38,338 bases of DNA from Vibrio fortis (GCF_000695685.1 NZ_JFFR01000026.1:1-38338); one strand, 5' to 3'; counted from the first letter of the stretch, positions 28,179-38,176 are shown. Numbers and translations are program-made. The notes: generated by a model not told the origin, from the letters alone.

Positions 28179-28367
28179 TTCTACTCCCACGGAATCACTA
28201 CTGAAATGAAGAAATGTTAGGGATAAACGTTTGCGTTTATTCCTCTCATTGCAGTCAAAATTGATTAATGTATAATCGCCCGCCGCTCAATAGAGCAAAG
28301 TTAAACAGATTTTTTATTCACATTATTGGTAAGAGCCTTGTTCATGATATATGAATAAGTCACTCGA

Positions 28368-28403
28368 TTTGGGTTCCCTCACCCCCAAACCAAACTAAAA
28401 AGG
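28368..28403 (+). ncRNA. Candidate preQ1-I riboswitch upstream of yhhQ
   Basis: TTTGGG (28368-28373) pairs with CCCAAA (28384-28389) around the 10-nt loop TTCCCTCACC. An A-rich tail CCAAACTAAAAAGG runs into the Shine-Dalgarno. CCT in the loop can pair with AGG (28401-28403) of the ribosome site, giving the H-type pseudoknot of preQ1-I aptamers. Loop size and tail length match the Thermoanaerobacter aptamer almost exactly, including a C at the ligand-specificity position. The downstream gene is a queuosine-precursor transporter, a known target. Confidence 0.72.
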
Positions 28404-28409
28404 TACCGC

Positions 28410-29081
28410 ATGAGTAACTTTACGCCTGCGCAACAGCGCAAAGCTCTAGCCCTGCTAGTTCTATTCCACCTGATCATTATTGCATCAAGTAACTACCTTG
28501 TTCAGCTGCCTTTTACCATCTTCGGTATGCATACCACATGGGGCGCGTTCACTTTCCCGTTTATTTTTCTAGCGACCGACCTGACCGTACGTATTTTCGG
28601 TGCTCAGTTAGCGCGTAAAATCATCTTCTTGGTGATGTTGCCTGCACTAGCGGTGTCGTACTTCCTATCGGTTGTGTTCTTTGAAGGCCAGTTCCAAGGC
28701 TTTGCACAGCTTGGTGAGTTTAACTTGTTTGTTGCCCGTATCGCAGCTGCAAGTTTTATGGCGTACCTGCTAGGTCAGATTCTTGATGTGCACGTATTTA
28801 ACCGTCTGCGCCAACTGAAACAGTGGTGGATTGCACCGACATGTTCAACCTTATTCGGTAACGCAATTGATACCATCGCTTTCTTTGCGATTGCTTTCTA
28901 CCAAAGCCCAGATCCATTCATGGCTGAACATTGGACTGAGATTGCTCTGGTGGACTATGGCTTTAAGTTGGTGATCAGCTTAGGTCTGTTCGTACCGATG
29001 TACGGTGTGTTACTGAACTATATCGTGAAGAAACTGACGGCGGTTAACCCTAGCTTTAAAGCTACCGGTGTAAACGCTTAG
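28410..29081 (+). CDS. yhhQ: Queuosine precursor transporter YhhQ
   Basis: This 223-residue inner-membrane protein of the VUT/COG1738 family imports preQ0/preQ1, precursors of the tRNA base queuosine. Several hydrophobic segments are visible. Family features are SNYLVQLPFTIFGMHTTWGA, FIFLATDLTVRIFGAQLAR and GNAIDTIAFFAIAFY. The ribosome site AAAAGG lies 6 nt before the ATG and is part of the candidate riboswitch, so translation is probably repressed when preQ1 is plentiful. Monocistronic, with a terminator 25 nt downstream. Confidence 0.94.
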   Translation: MSNFTPAQQRKALALLVLFHLIIIASSNYLVQLPFTIFGMHTTWGAFTFPFIFLATDLTVRIFGAQLARKIIFLVMLPALAVSYFLSVVFFEGQFQGFAQLGEFNLFVARIAAASFMAYLLGQILDVHVFNRLRQLKQWWIAPTCSTLFGNAIDTIAFFAIAFYQSPDPFMAEHWTEIALVDYGFKLVISLGLFVPMYGVLLNYIVKKLTAVNPSFKATGVNA

Positions 29082-29105
29082 GTGAAGCGATGAATTGAGA
29101 TAAAT

Positions 29106-29134
29106 AAAAGGCCCTCTTATGTGAGGGCCTTTTT
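29106..29134. terminator. Bidirectional terminator between yhhQ and gppA
   Basis: The stem AGGCCCTC/GAGGGCCT is flanked by AAAA and TTTTT and serves the convergent yhhQ and gppA genes. Confidence 0.92.
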
Positions 29135-29156
29135 AGTATAAATCCTAATTTAACCG

Positions 29157-30650
29157 TTATGATTCAGCGATGACCAGTGGCCAGCCAATATCGGTTTGAC
29201 GGTTGGCTTCAATCTCTAGCTCTGCTGCGGTAAGCGGATTACTCGCAAGCCACTGCTGATTAATGGTGAGTGTCAGGTTATCGCCTTCCGCTTCAAGCGT
29301 TACTTGTGGCTCAAGCTCTGGATTACGACGGTGAGTCAGCAAGATAGCAAGCCTTAGTAGACGCAACACACGCTTGGCACTGGTGCCTGAAATTGCATGT
29401 TGTTCTGGTAATGATGTTAACTGCTCACGGTAACGACGACTTAGCTCGCCAAGGAAGTGCTTCTGCGCACGTGTAAAGCCTGGTAAATCGAGATGCTGAA
29501 GCAAGTAAGCACTATGCTCACCACCCTTCTTAAAATCGATAGTGAGACCAATCTCATGCAGTTTGGCTGCGGTTTGTAGCATGACGAGAGCTTGAGGCTC
29601 TACAATCCACTCACTGCTGCCAGCCTGTTGGTACAGAGACTCAGCCAACTGAGAAACTTGCTCAGCGTACTGAGTGTCCATCTGGTAGCGAGACTGAACA
29701 CTCGCAATCGTACGTGCACGAATGTCATCTTGGCGCAGCTCATCAACCATCTCATACGCTAGGCCTTCGCGCAGTGCGCCACCGGCCAGTGTCATTGAGT
29801 CGATCTCAAGCAGTTCAAAAATCGCAATCAGAATAGAAAGGCCGCTTGGGAATACCAAAGCGCGCTCTAGAGTTAGACCTTCTATCTCTAGTTCTTCTAA
29901 ACGTTCGGCGATCATCGCTTGCTTTTGCAGACGCTTAAGCTTGGCATGAGTAATAACCTCATCCATGCCTTGCGCTAGCATGATCTCTTGCAGAGCTTGT
30001 ACTGTGCCGCTCGCGCCCACACACACATCCCAACCTAGCTTGGTGTAGCTCTCTAGGATTGGCTCTAGTGTCGCTTTAGCAGCATCAATTGCGTGCTCGA
30101 AGTTGCTTGCCGTCAGTTGGCGATCTTTAAAGTGGCGCTCTAACCATGTCACGCAGCCCATTTTTAGGCTAGTTAGTGCTTTGGCAGAGAAACCTTCACC
30201 GATAATCATCTCGGTGCTTGCGCCACCAATATCGACCACTAAACGACGACCACTACCACCCGAGGTGTGTGCTACACCTTTATAGATGGTCGCAGCTTCT
30301 TCTTCACCAGAGATAACATTAATGTCGTGACCAAGGATCTGGTTCGCTTTCTCTAAGAAAATATCCACGTTGGTTGCGGTACGCAGGGTAGCAGTACCTA
30401 CGATGCGGATGTTTTCAGTAGGAATATCTTGAAGTCGCTCAGCAAAGAGACTCAAACAATCCCAACCTCGCTGCATAGCCTCTAAGCTAAGAGCATTATT
30501 TTCATCTAAGCCGGCAGCTAAACGAACTTTGCGCTTAATCTTGGCCATGGTTTGGACGCTGCCATCGATATGACGCACAACGAGCATATGAAAACTGTTC
30601 GACCCGAGGTCGATAGCAGCGTATAGCGGGGGTGACACTGTTTGAGTCAT
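29157..30650 (-). CDS. gppA: Guanosine-5'-triphosphate,3'-diphosphate pyrophosphatase GppA
   Basis: This enzyme of the Ppx/GppA family converts pppGpp to ppGpp in the stringent response and may also hydrolyse polyphosphate. It is 497 residues, like E. coli GppA (494). The ASKHA-fold phosphate motifs are [15 protein letters not shown] (1), [12 protein letters not shown] (2) and [14 protein letters not shown] (3), followed by an HD-like helical C-terminal region. The pairing with rhlB upstream, 6 nt apart, is the same as in E. coli and separates it from Ppx, whose gene accompanies ppk. Confidence 0.94.
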   Translation of the reverse strand: MTQTVSPPLYAAIDLGSNSFHMLVVRHIDGSVQTMAKIKRKVRLAAGLDENNALSLEAMQRGWDCLSLFAERLQDIPTENIRIVGTATLRTATNVDIFLEKANQILGHDINVISGEEEAATIYKGVAHTSGGSGRRLVVDIGGASTEMIIGEGFSAKALTSLKMGCVTWLERHFKDRQLTASNFEHAIDAAKATLEPILESYTKLGWDVCVGASGTVQALQEIMLAQGMDEVITHAKLKRLQKQAMIAERLEELEIEGLTLERALVFPSGLSILIAIFELLEIDSMTLAGGALREGLAYEMVDELRQDDIRARTIASVQSRYQMDTQYAEQVSQLAESLYQQAGSSEWIVEPQALVMLQTAAKLHEIGLTIDFKKGGEHSAYLLQHLDLPGFTRAQKHFLGELSRRYREQLTSLPEQHAISGTSAKRVLRLLRLAILLTHRRNPELEPQVTLEAEGDNLTLTINQQWLASNPLTAAELEIEANRQTDIGWPLVIAES

Positions 30651-30656
30651 AGGCGT

Positions 30657-31967
30657 TTAAGCTTCCTTGTTATGACGCGGCTGGCGTGGACGACGGTTTT
30701 GGTTCGGCTTACGGTTGCCGTTACGAGAACCACCGTTGTTTGAGCGGCGCTGTTGCGGGTTACGCGTGCGCAGGCGCAATGGTGCTGGCAGATCTTCAAT
30801 AAGTGCCGAAGCATCGTAGTCAGAAACTGGGATTGCGTGCTCAATGTACTCTTCGATTGTTGGAAGGTTAATTGCGTAATCTTCACAAGCGAAGCTGATT
30901 GAGTGACCACTTGCACCAGCACGGCCAGTACGACCGATACGGTGAACGTAATCTTCACAATCGTCCGGTAGGTCGAAGTTGAATACGTGAGTTACTTGAG
31001 GAATGTGTAGGCCACGTGCCGCAACGTCGGTTGCAACCAATAGGTCAACTTCACCCTTAGTGAACTGCTCAAGGATTTTTTCACGTTTCTTCTGAGGAAC
31101 ATCACCCGTTAGTAGACCAACACGGTGACCGTCAGCTGCTAGGTGGCCCCATACAGACTCACACTTGTGCTTAGTATTAGCAAAGATGATTGCACGCTCA
31201 GGCCACTCTTCTTCGATCAGAGTTTGCAGTAGTGCCATCTTGTGTTCGTTTGATGGGTAGAACAGCTCTTCTTTGATACGGTGACCAGTTTTACGCTCAG
31301 GCTCAACCACAACATGCTCAGGGTTGTGCATGTGCTCAAACGCCAATTCTTGTACGCGGTAAGAAAGCGTCGCAGAGAATAGCATGTTCAGGCGATCTTT
31401 TGGCTCTGGCATACGGCGGAACAAGAAACGGATGTCTTTAATGAAACCAAGGTCGAACATACGGTCCGCTTCATCCAGTACAACTGCTTGGATGTGGTTC
31501 AGGTTAAATACCTTCTGCTTGTAGAAGTCGATGATACGGCCAGTAGTACCGATCAGAACGTCTACACCGTCTTCTAGCTTGGCTAACTGCTTATCGTAGC
31601 TCTCGCCACCGTAGGCAAGTGCCGCTTTAATACCAGTACTCGCGATAAGAGGCTCAGCATCGTTAAAGATCTGAATCGCTAGCTCGCGCGTCGGAGCCAT
31701 AATAATCGCACGAGGCTGATTTGGCTTACGACCTTCGTGTTCAGGCGTATTTAGCAGGTGGTTAAAGGTAGCAGTAAGAAACGCGAGCGTTTTACCAGTG
31801 CCCGTTTGGGCCTGGCCTGCGATGTCTTGGCCGGTGAGCAGTACCGGCAGCGCCAAGGCTTGAATCGGGGTACAATATTCGAACCCTTTTTTCTCCAATC
31901 CTTCAATGACTTGGGCGTTTAAATCCAAATCGGCGAACTTTTGCTCTGTGATATGCGTCTTTTTCAT
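30657..31967 (-). CDS. rhlB: ATP-dependent RNA helicase RhlB
   Basis: This DEAD-box helicase is a component of the RNA degradosome, where it feeds structured RNA to PNPase. It is 436 residues. The Q motif is [14 protein letters not shown], Walker A is AQTGTGKT (53-60), Ib is PTRELA, motif II is [10 protein letters not shown], motif III is SAT and motif VI is [10 protein letters not shown]. The C-terminus is a basic, low-complexity Asn/Arg tail rich in RR, NR and QPR, typical of RhlB and involved in RNA binding. It is divergent from trxA and leads the rhlB-gppA operon. Confidence 0.96.
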   Translation of the reverse strand: MKKTHITEQKFADLDLNAQVIEGLEKKGFEYCTPIQALALPVLLTGQDIAGQAQTGTGKTLAFLTATFNHLLNTPEHEGRKPNQPRAIIMAPTRELAIQIFNDAEPLIASTGIKAALAYGGESYDKQLAKLEDGVDVLIGTTGRIIDFYKQKVFNLNHIQAVVLDEADRMFDLGFIKDIRFLFRRMPEPKDRLNMLFSATLSYRVQELAFEHMHNPEHVVVEPERKTGHRIKEELFYPSNEHKMALLQTLIEEEWPERAIIFANTKHKCESVWGHLAADGHRVGLLTGDVPQKKREKILEQFTKGEVDLLVATDVAARGLHIPQVTHVFNFDLPDDCEDYVHRIGRTGRAGASGHSISFACEDYAINLPTIEEYIEHAIPVSDYDASALIEDLPAPLRLRTRNPQQRRSNNGGSRNGNRKPNQNRRPRQPRHNKEA

Positions 31968-32078
31968 AGCTATAGAATATCAGCTTAAGCTTGCAATACG
32001 AAAGTAAATACATTCCAATAGGGCATCTATTTACTGGTTATCATCCAACCAGTTCTAAAAAACACATTGGAGTGGAAG

Positions 32079-32405
32079 ATGAGTGATAAGATTTTGCAGC
32101 TTACTGATGAAGGTTTTGATAACGACGTAATCAACGCTGCAGGCCCGGTTCTTGTTGATTTTTGGGCGGAATGGTGTGGTCCATGTAAAATGATTGCGCC
32201 GATTCTTGACGAAATCGCGGACGAGTACGAAGGCAAGCTCACTATCGGTAAACTGAATATCGACCAAAACGCGGGTACACCACCTAAGTTTGGTATCCGT
32301 GGTATTCCAACGCTACTTCTTTTCAAAGATGGTGGCGTAGCAGCAACTAAAGTTGGTGCTTTGTCTAAAACTCAACTGAAAGAGTTCCTAGACGCGAACC
32401 TATAA
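32079..32405 (+). CDS. trxA: Thioredoxin 1
   Basis: This is a cytoplasmic disulfide reductase for ribonucleotide reductase, PAPS reductase and others. It is 108 residues, the same size as E. coli TrxA. The active site is WCGPC at 32-36, followed by the conserved cis-proline in [10 protein letters not shown] chose the ATG at 32079 because GGAGTGG lies upstream and the mature family begins SDKI; an ATG four codons earlier (32067) lacks this support. Monocistronic, with a terminator directly after. Confidence 0.97.
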   Translation: MSDKILQLTDEGFDNDVINAAGPVLVDFWAEWCGPCKMIAPILDEIADEYEGKLTIGKLNIDQNAGTPPKFGIRGIPTLLLFKDGGVAATKVGALSKTQLKEFLDANL

Positions 32406-32423
32406 TAGGCAAGCAATAAAAAG

Positions 32424-32460
32424 AAACCGTGCAGTTAACAAATGCACGGTTTTGTTTTTT
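32424..32460 (+). terminator. Rho-independent terminator after trxA
   Basis: AAACCGTGCA (32424-32433) pairs with TGCACGGTTT (32443-32452) and TTGTTTTTT follows. A smaller hairpin CTAAGC/GCTTAG right after it (32461-32482) could add to termination or belong to the rho leader. Confidence 0.9.
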
Positions 32461-32601
32461 CTAAGCTATAGACTAGGCTTAGTTTTAGTGATAATTTATC
32501 GCACGTTAATTGAACAAATTTCTCTTCTTGGTCGATCCTGTGACCGAATCCCTCTTAACTAGAAAACAGATCTTATTTTGACTAAACAAGCATCCACCAC
32601 A

Positions 32602-33861
32602 ATGAATCTTACAGAACTGAAGAACAGACCTGTATCTGAACTTGTTAAACTTGGCGAAAGCCTAGGCCTAGAAAACCTAGCTCGTCTAAGAAAACAGGAC
32701 ATTATCTTCTCCATCCTTAAAGCACATGCAAAAAGTGGTGAAGACATCTTCGGTGATGGTGTTCTAGAAATTCTGCAAGACGGTTTTGGTTTCCTACGTA
32801 GCGCAGACAGCTCATACCTAGCTGGTCCTGACGACATTTACGTATCGCCAAGTCAGATTCGTCGTTTTAACCTACGTACTGGTGACTCAATTGCCGGAAA
32901 GATTCGCCCACCTAAAGATGGCGAACGTTACTTTGCACTGCTTAAAGTAAACACGGTAAACCACGACAAACCAGACAACGCTCGTAACAAAATCCTATTT
33001 GAAAACCTTACCCCTCTACACGCTAACGAGCGTATGGTTATGGAGCGCGGTAACGGTTCTACTGAAGACATCACAGCACGTGTACTAGACCTTGCATCAC
33101 CAATTGGTAAAGGTCAGCGTGGTCTGATTGTTGCTCCGCCTAAAGCGGGTAAGACAATGTTGCTTCAGAACATTGCACAAAGCATTGCTCACAACCACCC
33201 TGAGTGTGAGCTGATGGTACTTCTTATCGATGAGCGTCCAGAAGAAGTAACCGAGATGCAACGCCTAGTTAAAGGTGAAGTAGTTGCATCGACTTTCGAT
33301 GAGCCAGCATCTCGCCACGTACAAGTTGCAGAAATGGTTATCGAGAAAGCAAAACGTCTTGTTGAACACAAGAAAGACGTCGTTATCCTGCTTGACTCTA
33401 TTACTCGTCTAGCACGTGCATACAACACCGTAGTACCTTCATCAGGTAAAGTACTGACTGGTGGTGTGGATGCAAACGCACTACACCGTCCTAAGCGTTT
33501 CTTCGGTGCGGCACGTAACGTTGAAGAGGGTGGTAGCTTAACTATCCTAGCAACAGCACTGGTTGATACTGGTTCTAAGATGGACGAAGTTATCTACGAA
33601 GAGTTCAAGGGTACAGGTAACATGGAAATCCACTTGAACCGTAAGATCGCTGAGAAGCGTGTCTTCCCTGCAATTGACTTCAACCGCTCAGGCACTCGTC
33701 GTGAAGAACTACTGACGAAGAACGATGAACTGCAGAAGATGTGGATCTTACGTAAGATTGTTCACCCAATGGGCGAAATCGATGCAATGGAATTCCTAAT
33801 CGACAAGCTAGCGATGACGAAGACCAACGATGAGTTCTTCGACGCAATGCGTCGTCAATAA
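32602..33861 (+). CDS. rho: Transcription termination factor Rho
   Basis: This hexameric RNA-DNA helicase ends transcription at Rho-dependent sites. It is 419 residues, the same as E. coli. The N-terminal Rho_N helix bundle ([14 protein letters not shown]) is followed by the cold-shock-like RNA-binding domain with GFGFLR (61-66), then the RecA-like ATPase with Walker A APPKAGKT (178-185, the same numbering as E. coli). The Q-loop and R-loop regions are intact. The frame stays open 8 codons upstream to a TTG at 32578, but homology places the start at 32602; no clear Shine-Dalgarno is seen there. The 120-nt untranslated leader may allow autoregulation, as in E. coli, but this is inference. Confidence 0.97.
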   Translation: MNLTELKNRPVSELVKLGESLGLENLARLRKQDIIFSILKAHAKSGEDIFGDGVLEILQDGFGFLRSADSSYLAGPDDIYVSPSQIRRFNLRTGDSIAGKIRPPKDGERYFALLKVNTVNHDKPDNARNKILFENLTPLHANERMVMERGNGSTEDITARVLDLASPIGKGQRGLIVAPPKAGKTMLLQNIAQSIAHNHPECELMVLLIDERPEEVTEMQRLVKGEVVASTFDEPASRHVQVAEMVIEKAKRLVEHKKDVVILLDSITRLARAYNTVVPSSGKVLTGGVDANALHRPKRFFGAARNVEEGGSLTILATALVDTGSKMDEVIYEEFKGTGNMEIHLNRKIAEKRVFPAIDFNRSGTRREELLTKNDELQKMWILRKIVHPMGEIDAMEFLIDKLAMTKTNDEFFDAMRRQ

Positions 33862-33890
33862 GTTAGATATCGTTATCTAGAACGATTATG

Positions 33891-33916
33891 AAGCGCTGCC
33901 ACTGGTAGCGCTTTTT
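33891..33916 (+). terminator. Rho-independent terminator after rho
   Basis: AAGCGCTGCC/GGTAGCGCTT with a short ACT loop is followed by TTT, 30 nt past the stop. Confidence 0.9.
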
Positions 33917-33974
33917 ATTTGCATTTTTGGTGAGTAGCTTGCAGAATAACCAAAAGTGTTACAAGGAAGTTAAA

Positions 33975-34970
33975 ATGCAACATGGACTGTTGTCGTCAAT
34001 ACTCCTGTCTATTTCACTGTTATTTACACCTGTCAGCGTATCGTTCGCGACAGAGATGTCTCCTCAAACAGTCGAAACATGGCTGGAGAATGACCAAGTA
34101 AAACAAAAGACCTCAGAGTTTCTAGAGTTAGTGATGCGCGATGAAGTGAACTCATTGCGCTTTGCCCTTGAGCGTCTTACCTTTCCCCAGCAGGAAGTGG
34201 CTCGCTTTCAGCTACTCAAAAAGATAGAGCAGCAAGGTATCGTTCTTACTCCTAAGATGTCGATCTTTGTCGAACAACAGCTCGCGATTACCCCTACCTA
34301 CCAAGTTTTAGAACGTGGTGATGGCTACGAATTTACGGTTCCTGCATTTAACTACCCATCTATTGCTAACCGTCTTATCAAACAGTTCCGCGAAGACCAA
34401 AATACCCTGGTATTTGTATTAAATGCTGAAAAGAAAGATCTCGACTTAAAGTCGTGGCTAACAGGAGCGGACCATCAGGTTCAAACGCGAGAAGCATTGT
34501 TAGTTCGTGAGCTCGATAGTTTGTCTCCAGAAGCGGTTGATTACCTAGCTAAACAGTTAACCGAGTCGCCAATCGTGAGTTGGTTACCATCAACCGAAGT
34601 GGTAGTACGCTTGGCACAAGTCAGCGAAGACCCTGAGGTCTACCAAATCCTGTGGAAGATGAAAGCCGACTATCATAGTCAAGCAGAGCTAGTACGTTTG
34701 GCTGAAAGCAAAGAACCTTTCGCATTAGAGCAGGTGATGGCAGCAACTAAGAACCCACGCCTTAAAGAAGAAGCGATCACTTTACTCACAAGAGTGAACC
34801 CACTCTCGGAAGAGGTAAAAGCATTTCTAGTCTCTCGCATGGCGATAGCAGACGACGCTTCGTTGGTCGCACGTGAGTTAGCCAAACAAGGTCACACGGG
34901 GTGGCTGCAAGACTTAGTTAACGACAACCCACAAGTTAAAAGCTCTGTAATCCAGAAGGTGCTACCGTAA
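33975..34970 (+). CDS. Uncharacterised exported helical-repeat-like protein
   Basis: I do not recognise this 331-residue protein. It begins with a Sec signal peptide (hydrophobic LLSSILLSISLLFTPVSVSFA, then a cleavage near ATEM). The mature part is charged and predicted mostly alpha-helical. Its second half looks like short helix pairs in the manner of HEAT repeats, for example AVDYLAKQLTES, RLAQVSEDPEVYQIL and RLKEEAITLLTRV. No catalytic motif is visible. I chose the ATG at 33975 (AAGGAAG upstream); a GTG at 33927 lies in the leader. It sits alone between two terminators, between rho and ubiD. Confidence 0.8.
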   Translation: MQHGLLSSILLSISLLFTPVSVSFATEMSPQTVETWLENDQVKQKTSEFLELVMRDEVNSLRFALERLTFPQQEVARFQLLKKIEQQGIVLTPKMSIFVEQQLAITPTYQVLERGDGYEFTVPAFNYPSIANRLIKQFREDQNTLVFVLNAEKKDLDLKSWLTGADHQVQTREALLVRELDSLSPEAVDYLAKQLTESPIVSWLPSTEVVVRLAQVSEDPEVYQILWKMKADYHSQAELVRLAESKEPFALEQVMAATKNPRLKEEAITLLTRVNPLSEEVKAFLVSRMAIADDASLVARELAKQGHTGWLQDLVNDNPQVKSSVIQKVLP

Positions 34971-34998
34971 CTGGGTTTTAGCTCGCAATAACCTTACT

Positions 34999-35028
34999 AA
35001 AAAGGGGGATCTCAGGATGCCCCTTTTT
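34999..35028 (+). terminator. Rho-independent terminator before ubiD
   Basis: AAAAAGGGG (34999-35007) pairs with CCCCTTTTT (35020-35028) around a 12-nt loop, 28 nt after the preceding stop. Confidence 0.85.
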
Positions 35029-35066
35029 GTTATACTGCTTGCAGATTAATCAGCATTAGAAGCCCT

Positions 35067-36911
35067 ATGAGTTATAAGGATTTACGCGACTTTATTGATC
35101 ACCTAGAAGGGATTGGTCAGCTAAAGCGCATTTCTCACCCTGTCGACCCCGATTATGAAATGACAGAGATCAGCGATCGTACATTACGTGCTGGTGGTCC
35201 TGCATTGCTATTCGAGAACCCAATTGGCTATAACATGCCAGTGTTGACCAACTTATTTGGTACACCAGAGCGTGTTGCTATCGGTATGGGGCGTCAGGAC
35301 GTTAAAGAGTTACGCGAAGTAGGTAAGCTACTGGCTTATCTTAAAGAGCCAGAGCCGCCAAAAGGCTTTAAAGATGCGATAGAAAAAATACCGGTCTTTA
35401 AGCAAGTTCTAAACATGCCAGCCAAGCGCTTGCGTAAAGCGTCGTGCCAAGAGATTGTTTGGCAGGGTGACGAGGTTGATCTCGATAAAGTTCCGGTAAT
35501 GAGCTGTTGGGCAGATGACGTTGCTCCTCTATTAACTTGGGGCTTGACGGTTACTCGCGGGCCAAATAAGAAACGCCAAAACTTGGGTATCTATCGTCAA
35601 CAGAAGATAGGTAAGAACAAGATCATCATGCGTTGGCTTGCTCACCGAGGTGGAGCACTCGATCTTCGAGACTGGATGGAAACAAACCCAGGTAAGCCAT
35701 TCCCAGTATCGGTCGCGTTTGGCGCAGACCCAGCCACCATTCTAGGTGCAGTAACACCAGTGCCTGATACGCTTTCTGAATATGCGTTTGCAGGTCTACT
35801 TCGTGGTAGCAAAACGGAAGTGGTTAAGTCGATTAGCAACAATCTAGAGGTGCCAGCCAGTGCAGAGATTGTGATGGAAGGCTATATCGACCCGAACGAG
35901 TTTGCTGATGAAGGTCCATATGGTGATCACACGGGTTACTACAATGAGAAAGAAAAACACCATGTGTTTACCATTACTCATATCACTATGCGTAAAGACC
36001 CTATTTATCACAGCACCTACACAGGCCGTCCGCCAGATGAGCCAGCGGTACTGGGTGTTGCGTTGAACGAAGTGTTCGTCCCTATTCTGCAAAAGCAGTT
36101 CCCTGAAATTGAAGATTTCTACCTACCGCCTGAAGGGTGTTCATACCGAATGGCAGTAGTGACCATGAAGAAACAGTACCCAGGTCATGCGAAGCGCGTG
36201 ATGATGGGGGTATGGTCTTTCTTACGTCAGTTCATGTACACCAAGTTTGTACTGGTATGCGATGAGAGTGTTAATGCACGTGATTGGTCTGAAGTCACCG
36301 CTGCGATGGCGGAACATATGAGCCCTAAGCGTGACACATTGATGATAGAAAGCACGCCTATTGATTCTCTCGACTTTGCATCCCCAGTTGTTGGCTTAGG
36401 CTCAAAGATGGGACTGGATATTACCAAGAAGTGGGATGCCGAGCTTGAGCTGTCTCCTGAAGTTTCTGTAGTAAGTGAAGGAAAGCCTGTATGCGAGCAA
36501 GCACTCCAACAGATTAAGCAAGCTCACCCAGAAATCATCAATATCCATCTGCAAAATAACAATAGCAGCATGGTCGTGGTTTCGATTAAGAAAGCGAAGG
36601 CGCATCACGCAAAAGAAGTGATGGAAACCATCTGGCAGCAGTTTGCTGATAACAAGTTCGTGATTGTGTGTGATGGCGACGTTAATGTTCGTGATTGGAA
36701 CGATATTATCTGGGCGATCACCACGCGAATGGATCCGGCGCGCGATACGATTTTTGAATCACAACCATCTTCACTGTCTCGTATGGGATTGGATGCGACG
36801 AATAAGATTCAAGGTCAAGAGTGTCGACGCGAGTGGGGCACCCCCATTACAAAAGATCCAAAGATTGTCGAAAAAGTTGATAGTATCTGGGAACAACTAG
36901 GAATCTTATGA
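35067..36911 (+). CDS. ubiD: 3-octaprenyl-4-hydroxybenzoate carboxy-lyase UbiD, with duplicated C-terminal region
   Basis: This prenylated-FMN decarboxylase removes the carboxyl group from the aromatic ring in ubiquinone synthesis. It is 614 residues, about 115 longer than E. coli UbiD (497). The first ~460 residues follow the family, including [19 protein letters not shown] and the active-site region [11 protein letters not shown]. The excess is an internal duplication. [13 protein letters not shown]...[15 protein letters not shown] (from His374) recurs as [13 protein letters not shown]...[15 protein letters not shown] (from His514), 140 residues later. The second copy keeps [17 protein letters not shown] of ordinary UbiD, while the first keeps [20 protein letters not shown]. 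It overlaps the next gene by 4 nt. Start by standard ATG; no doubt about identity. Confidence 0.95.
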   Translation: MSYKDLRDFIDHLEGIGQLKRISHPVDPDYEMTEISDRTLRAGGPALLFENPIGYNMPVLTNLFGTPERVAIGMGRQDVKELREVGKLLAYLKEPEPPKGFKDAIEKIPVFKQVLNMPAKRLRKASCQEIVWQGDEVDLDKVPVMSCWADDVAPLLTWGLTVTRGPNKKRQNLGIYRQQKIGKNKIIMRWLAHRGGALDLRDWMETNPGKPFPVSVAFGADPATILGAVTPVPDTLSEYAFAGLLRGSKTEVVKSISNNLEVPASAEIVMEGYIDPNEFADEGPYGDHTGYYNEKEKHHVFTITHITMRKDPIYHSTYTGRPPDEPAVLGVALNEVFVPILQKQFPEIEDFYLPPEGCSYRMAVVTMKKQYPGHAKRVMMGVWSFLRQFMYTKFVLVCDESVNARDWSEVTAAMAEHMSPKRDTLMIESTPIDSLDFASPVVGLGSKMGLDITKKWDAELELSPEVSVVSEGKPVCEQALQQIKQAHPEIINIHLQNNNSSMVVVSIKKAKAHHAKEVMETIWQQFADNKFVIVCDGDVNVRDWNDIIWAITTRMDPARDTIFESQPSSLSRMGLDATNKIQGQECRREWGTPITKDPKIVEKVDSIWEQLGIL

Positions 36912-37177
36912 GCTACCAAGTAGTCTTGTATCCAGAAAATATCACCTTCGATATAGAAAAAGGGCAAACGGTGTTGGATGCTGCGCTCAACAGCAACATT
37001 AACTTCCCCAACCGTTGCCAAGTCGGCGCTTGTGCGATGTGCATGTGCAAAAAACTAGAAGGGCAAGTCAGTTACCACCTTGAGCCAATGCTTACAGAGA
37101 AAGAGCAGCAACAAGGGTGGATCTTCGCTTGCCAAGCAATAGCAGAAAGTAATTTAGTCCTGACCTTTGCTGATTAA
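36908..37177 (+). CDS. Plant-type 2Fe-2S ferredoxin-like protein
   Basis: This 89-residue protein has the [2Fe-2S] pattern Cys37-x4-Cys42-x2-Cys45 and Cys75 ([10 protein letters not shown], later IFACQA). It resembles the ferredoxin domains of oxygenase reductases and YfaE. It overlaps ubiD by 4 nt (ATGA) and is followed 20 nt later by the flavin reductase fre, so it is translationally coupled to both. It probably exchanges electrons with the Fre protein, since the two together equal the halves of a ferredoxin-reductase. Its physiological acceptor is unknown; UbiD-associated flavin chemistry or ribonucleotide-reductase maintenance are possibilities. Confidence 0.9.
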   Translation: MSYQVVLYPENITFDIEKGQTVLDAALNSNINFPNRCQVGACAMCMCKKLEGQVSYHLEPMLTEKEQQQGWIFACQAIAESNLVLTFAD

Positions 37178-37197
37178 AGGTCTGTGAGAGGAATAGC

Positions 37198-37911
37198 ATG
37201 ACAATTAAATGTAAAGTGAAGTCTATCGAGCCGTTGGCGTGTAACACGTACCAGATTCTACTTCACCCAGAAACACCAGTAGCATTTAAAGCTGGTCAAT
37301 ACCTTATGGTAGAGATGGGCGAGAAAGATAAGCGCCCATTCTCAATTGCGAGCAGCCCTTGCCGTCACGAAGGTGAACTAGAGCTACATATCGGTGCCGC
37401 AGAACATAACGCTTACGCACTCGAAGTGGTAGAAGCTATGCAAAAAGCGCTAGCAGAAGATGGAGATATCGCGATTGATGCGCCTCACGGTGAAGCTTGG
37501 GTAAAAGAAGATAGCGATCGTCCACTATTACTAGTAGCTGGTGGTACGGGTTTCAGTTACGTACGTTCTATTCTTGATCACTGTATCGCCCAGAATAGCC
37601 AAAAAGAGATTCACCTATACTGGGGTGCTAAAGATGAGCGCCAGCTTTACGCGAAAGCAGAACTAACTGAGATTGCAGAAAAGCACAGCAATGTTCACTT
37701 CGTGCCAGTAGTAGAAGACGCACCAGCAGCATGGAGTGGTCAAACAGGTAATGTGCTAGAAGCAATTAACCATAACTTTGAGTCTCTGGCTGATTACGAC
37801 ATCTATATTGCAGGTCGTTTTGAAATGGCAGGCGCTGCAAGAGAACAGTTTACTGAGAAAAAAGATGCGAAACGCGAGCATATGTACGCTGATGCCTACG
37901 CATTTATTTAA
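37198..37911 (+). CDS. fre: NAD(P)H-flavin reductase Fre
   Basis: This enzyme reduces free FMN and FAD with NAD(P)H. The flavins serve UbiX/UbiD prenyl-FMN chemistry, ferric reduction and, in luminous relatives, luciferase. It is 237 residues, close to E. coli Fre (233). The flavin motif is RPFSIASSP (46-54), the NAD(P)H-binding motif is [17 protein letters not shown], and the C-terminus has [17 protein letters not shown] precedes the ATG. It is the last gene of the ubiD-ferredoxin-fre operon, ending at a terminator. The luminescence homologue LuxG is an alternative, but context favours Fre. Confidence 0.95.
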   Translation: MTIKCKVKSIEPLACNTYQILLHPETPVAFKAGQYLMVEMGEKDKRPFSIASSPCRHEGELELHIGAAEHNAYALEVVEAMQKALAEDGDIAIDAPHGEAWVKEDSDRPLLLVAGGTGFSYVRSILDHCIAQNSQKEIHLYWGAKDERQLYAKAELTEIAEKHSNVHFVPVVEDAPAAWSGQTGNVLEAINHNFESLADYDIYIAGRFEMAGAAREQFTEKKDAKREHMYADAYAFI

Positions 37912-37933
37912 CTAAAAGCGTATTAATTCGTTC

Positions 37934-37963
37934 AAAAAGAGAGCAGAAATGCTCTCTTTTTTT
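37934..37963 (+). terminator. Rho-independent terminator after fre
   Basis: AAAAAGAGAGC pairs with GCTCTCTTTTTTT around AGAAAT, about 23 nt after the stop. It insulates fre from the rrn promoters. Confidence 0.92.
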
Positions 37964-38022
37964 GGTTTTGATGAACTATTAGGCAGTTAACCCCTATTTA
38001 TTCAATTTTTATGAAAAAGTAG

Positions 38023-38050
38023 TTGCCAAGTTCTTAGGTATCTCTATAAT
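38023..38050 (+). promoter_or_regulatory. rRNA operon promoter P1
   Basis: TTGCCA (38023-38028) and TATAAT (38045-38050) are 16 nt apart. A GC-rich discriminator GCCGCC follows, as in growth-rate-controlled rrn P1 promoters. An AT-rich stretch at about 37992-38020 (TTTATTCAATTTTTATGAAA) fits an UP element. Confidence 0.85.
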
Positions 38051-38138
38051 GCCGCCTCACTGACACGGCAGGCGCCACAAGGCTTCAGCAGTAATCAGTA
38101 AGACGAAAATTCAAAAGAAATTAATTTTCAAAAAGTGT

Positions 38139-38166
38139 TTGACACTGAATGTTAATTCGCTAGAAT
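38139..38166 (+). promoter_or_regulatory. rRNA operon promoter P2
   Basis: TTGACA (38139-38144) and TAGAAT (38161-38166) are 16 nt apart, with a GGCCGTCC discriminator. This is a second tandem promoter 116 nt after P1, the usual rrn layout. Confidence 0.88.
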
Positions 38167-38176
38167 GGCCGTCCAC

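Noticed and set aside
30647..30958. 103-codon minus-strand frame overlapping the rhlB C-terminus
   Set aside because: Shadow frame of the repetitive basic tail of RhlB.
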